Source: CALMFT01 sp964563595
Lineage (GTDB): Bacteria > Patescibacteriota > Gracilibacteria > Absconditabacterales > Absconditicoccaceae
Direction of reading: 5' to 3'
Assembly (NCBI GenBank): GCA_964563595.1
Contig: CAZLWR010000023.1
Location: 1 to 16,401, forward strand
Length of the DNA: 16,401 nt
Part shown: in pieces, positions 15,902 to 16,401 of the stretch
How the letters are laid out: every line of letters starts with the position of its first letter
How positions within the stretch are numbered: position 1 is the first letter of the stretch
Program-made: the position numbers and the translations under genes
Notes under the pieces: generated by a model
The model's input: the letters and a program-made list of their open reading frames with translations, nothing else
Databases searched by the model: none
Told to the model about the DNA's origin: nothing

Positions 15902-16401
15902 ATGATCTCAGCTGTTCAGAAAATTCATCAGGAATCTCTTCCAAATAGCCTATATGCAAAAACCATAAGAAAGCAGCATCAAGAAAGAAAAGATTTTGAT
16001 CCCCAGGAGCCTTTTTTCTTTCATGCTTGAAGAAAGATATGACATACCTATGCACAGATCGCAAACTGTCTGAGTAACCTGATAGAGGTTGATCGAGCAC
16101 ACTATAAAAAAAGGGTTGGCGTCACCCGCAGAATCATGGCAGAACAAAAACTAAGAAGCATTCAACAAAAGTTGGTTGAAGAATCATCGCAGTGGGAAGA
16201 AGAATTACTTTCGCAGAGCAAAACCAATGCACTGGACAGGAACTCTGATCAATTTATATACGACTTGATAGAATTCTTGGCAAGTGAGTGAGTTATATTT
16301 CTCGAATCAGAAAGGGTCAATGATCGCTATAGTAGCAAGATGAATCGAACATCAAAAATCTTAATAGCGACCATAATAGCAATTTATAAAAAGACAGAGC
16401 G
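15902..16401 (+). CDS. Hypothetical protein, 3' end outside the window
   Basis: Open from ATG 15902 to the window edge (166 complete codons) when UGA is Gly; three TGA codons occur. It is Lys/Arg/Glu/Gln-rich, with a long charged helical part (RIMAEQKLRSIQQKLVEESSQWEEELL, in two runs) and no membrane segment. The family is not recognised. A shorter start at ATG 16136 is possible. The longer one is preferred because a promoter sits just upstream and codons in 15902-16135 begin with a purine about 59 percent of the time by hand count, as expected of coding sequence. An antisense frame (15864-16100) is also open but has no ATG. Confidence 0.6.

Noticed and set aside
15864..16100. Minus-strand open frame of about 78 codons
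   Set aside because: It has no ATG, shows weaker purine-first codon bias than the opposite frame and lies antisense to the 15902 gene, which has a promoter.

Overview
The window comes from a bacterium that does not use the standard genetic code, most likely a Candidate Phyla Radiation lineage of the Absconditabacteria (SR1) / Gracilibacteria type. Nearly every gene is cut by in-frame TGA codons when read normally. Read with UGA as glycine, they become full-length, and the TGA codons fall on conserved glycines: LDGG of the site-2 protease, GGGQ of AlaRS, and several in GMP reductase and sigma-70. Only TAA and TAG end genes. A second anomaly stands out. CGA and CGG codons fall where protein families carry tryptophan (sigma-70 region 2, AlaRS, GuaC, small heat-shock protein, zinc-ribbon protein), while conserved arginines use AGA, AGG, CGT or CGC. 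The window therefore supports a double code change, UGA=Gly and CGA/CGG=Trp. Below, proteins are given with UGA=Gly, and CGA/CGG sites are noted.

Layout. 1-1372: one minus-strand gene with a degenerate Fic-like motif. 1611-2000: unknown gene, plus strand. 2127-3335: primary sigma factor with its own promoter and terminator. 3355-6866: a minus-strand block with alaS (lacking the editing and C-terminal domains), a Zn-phospholipase-like hydrolase, a xylose-isomerase-like TIM barrel with its own promoter, and an unknown gene. 7159-9326: plus strand, with a zinc-ribbon protein, SecF, a two-TM protein and a membrane-tethered helix-turn-helix protein. 9332-10677: two minus-strand lipoproteins separated by a 31-bp perfect palindrome. 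10943-11891: a ribosome-hibernation-factor-like protein and a DUF6624-like protein. 11982-14626: an apparent operon of RseP, a small membrane protein, a proteasome-like Ntn hydrolase, a small coiled-coil protein and Hsp20, closed by a clear terminator. 14692-15750: GMP reductase. 15902-end: a partial unknown gene.

The core genes (rpoD, alaS, secF, rseP, guaC, hsp20) show ordinary chromosome. No mobile element, CRISPR array, rRNA or tRNA was seen. Start codons lack Shine-Dalgarno sequences and usually follow T/C-rich or A/T-rich leaders, while sigma-70-type promoters (TTGACA / TATAAT-like) are easy to find. The most coherent functional group is the rseP-to-hsp20 operon, which looks like an envelope and protein quality-control unit. 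A membrane-anchored DNA-binding protein elsewhere in the window is a speculative candidate substrate for the protease.
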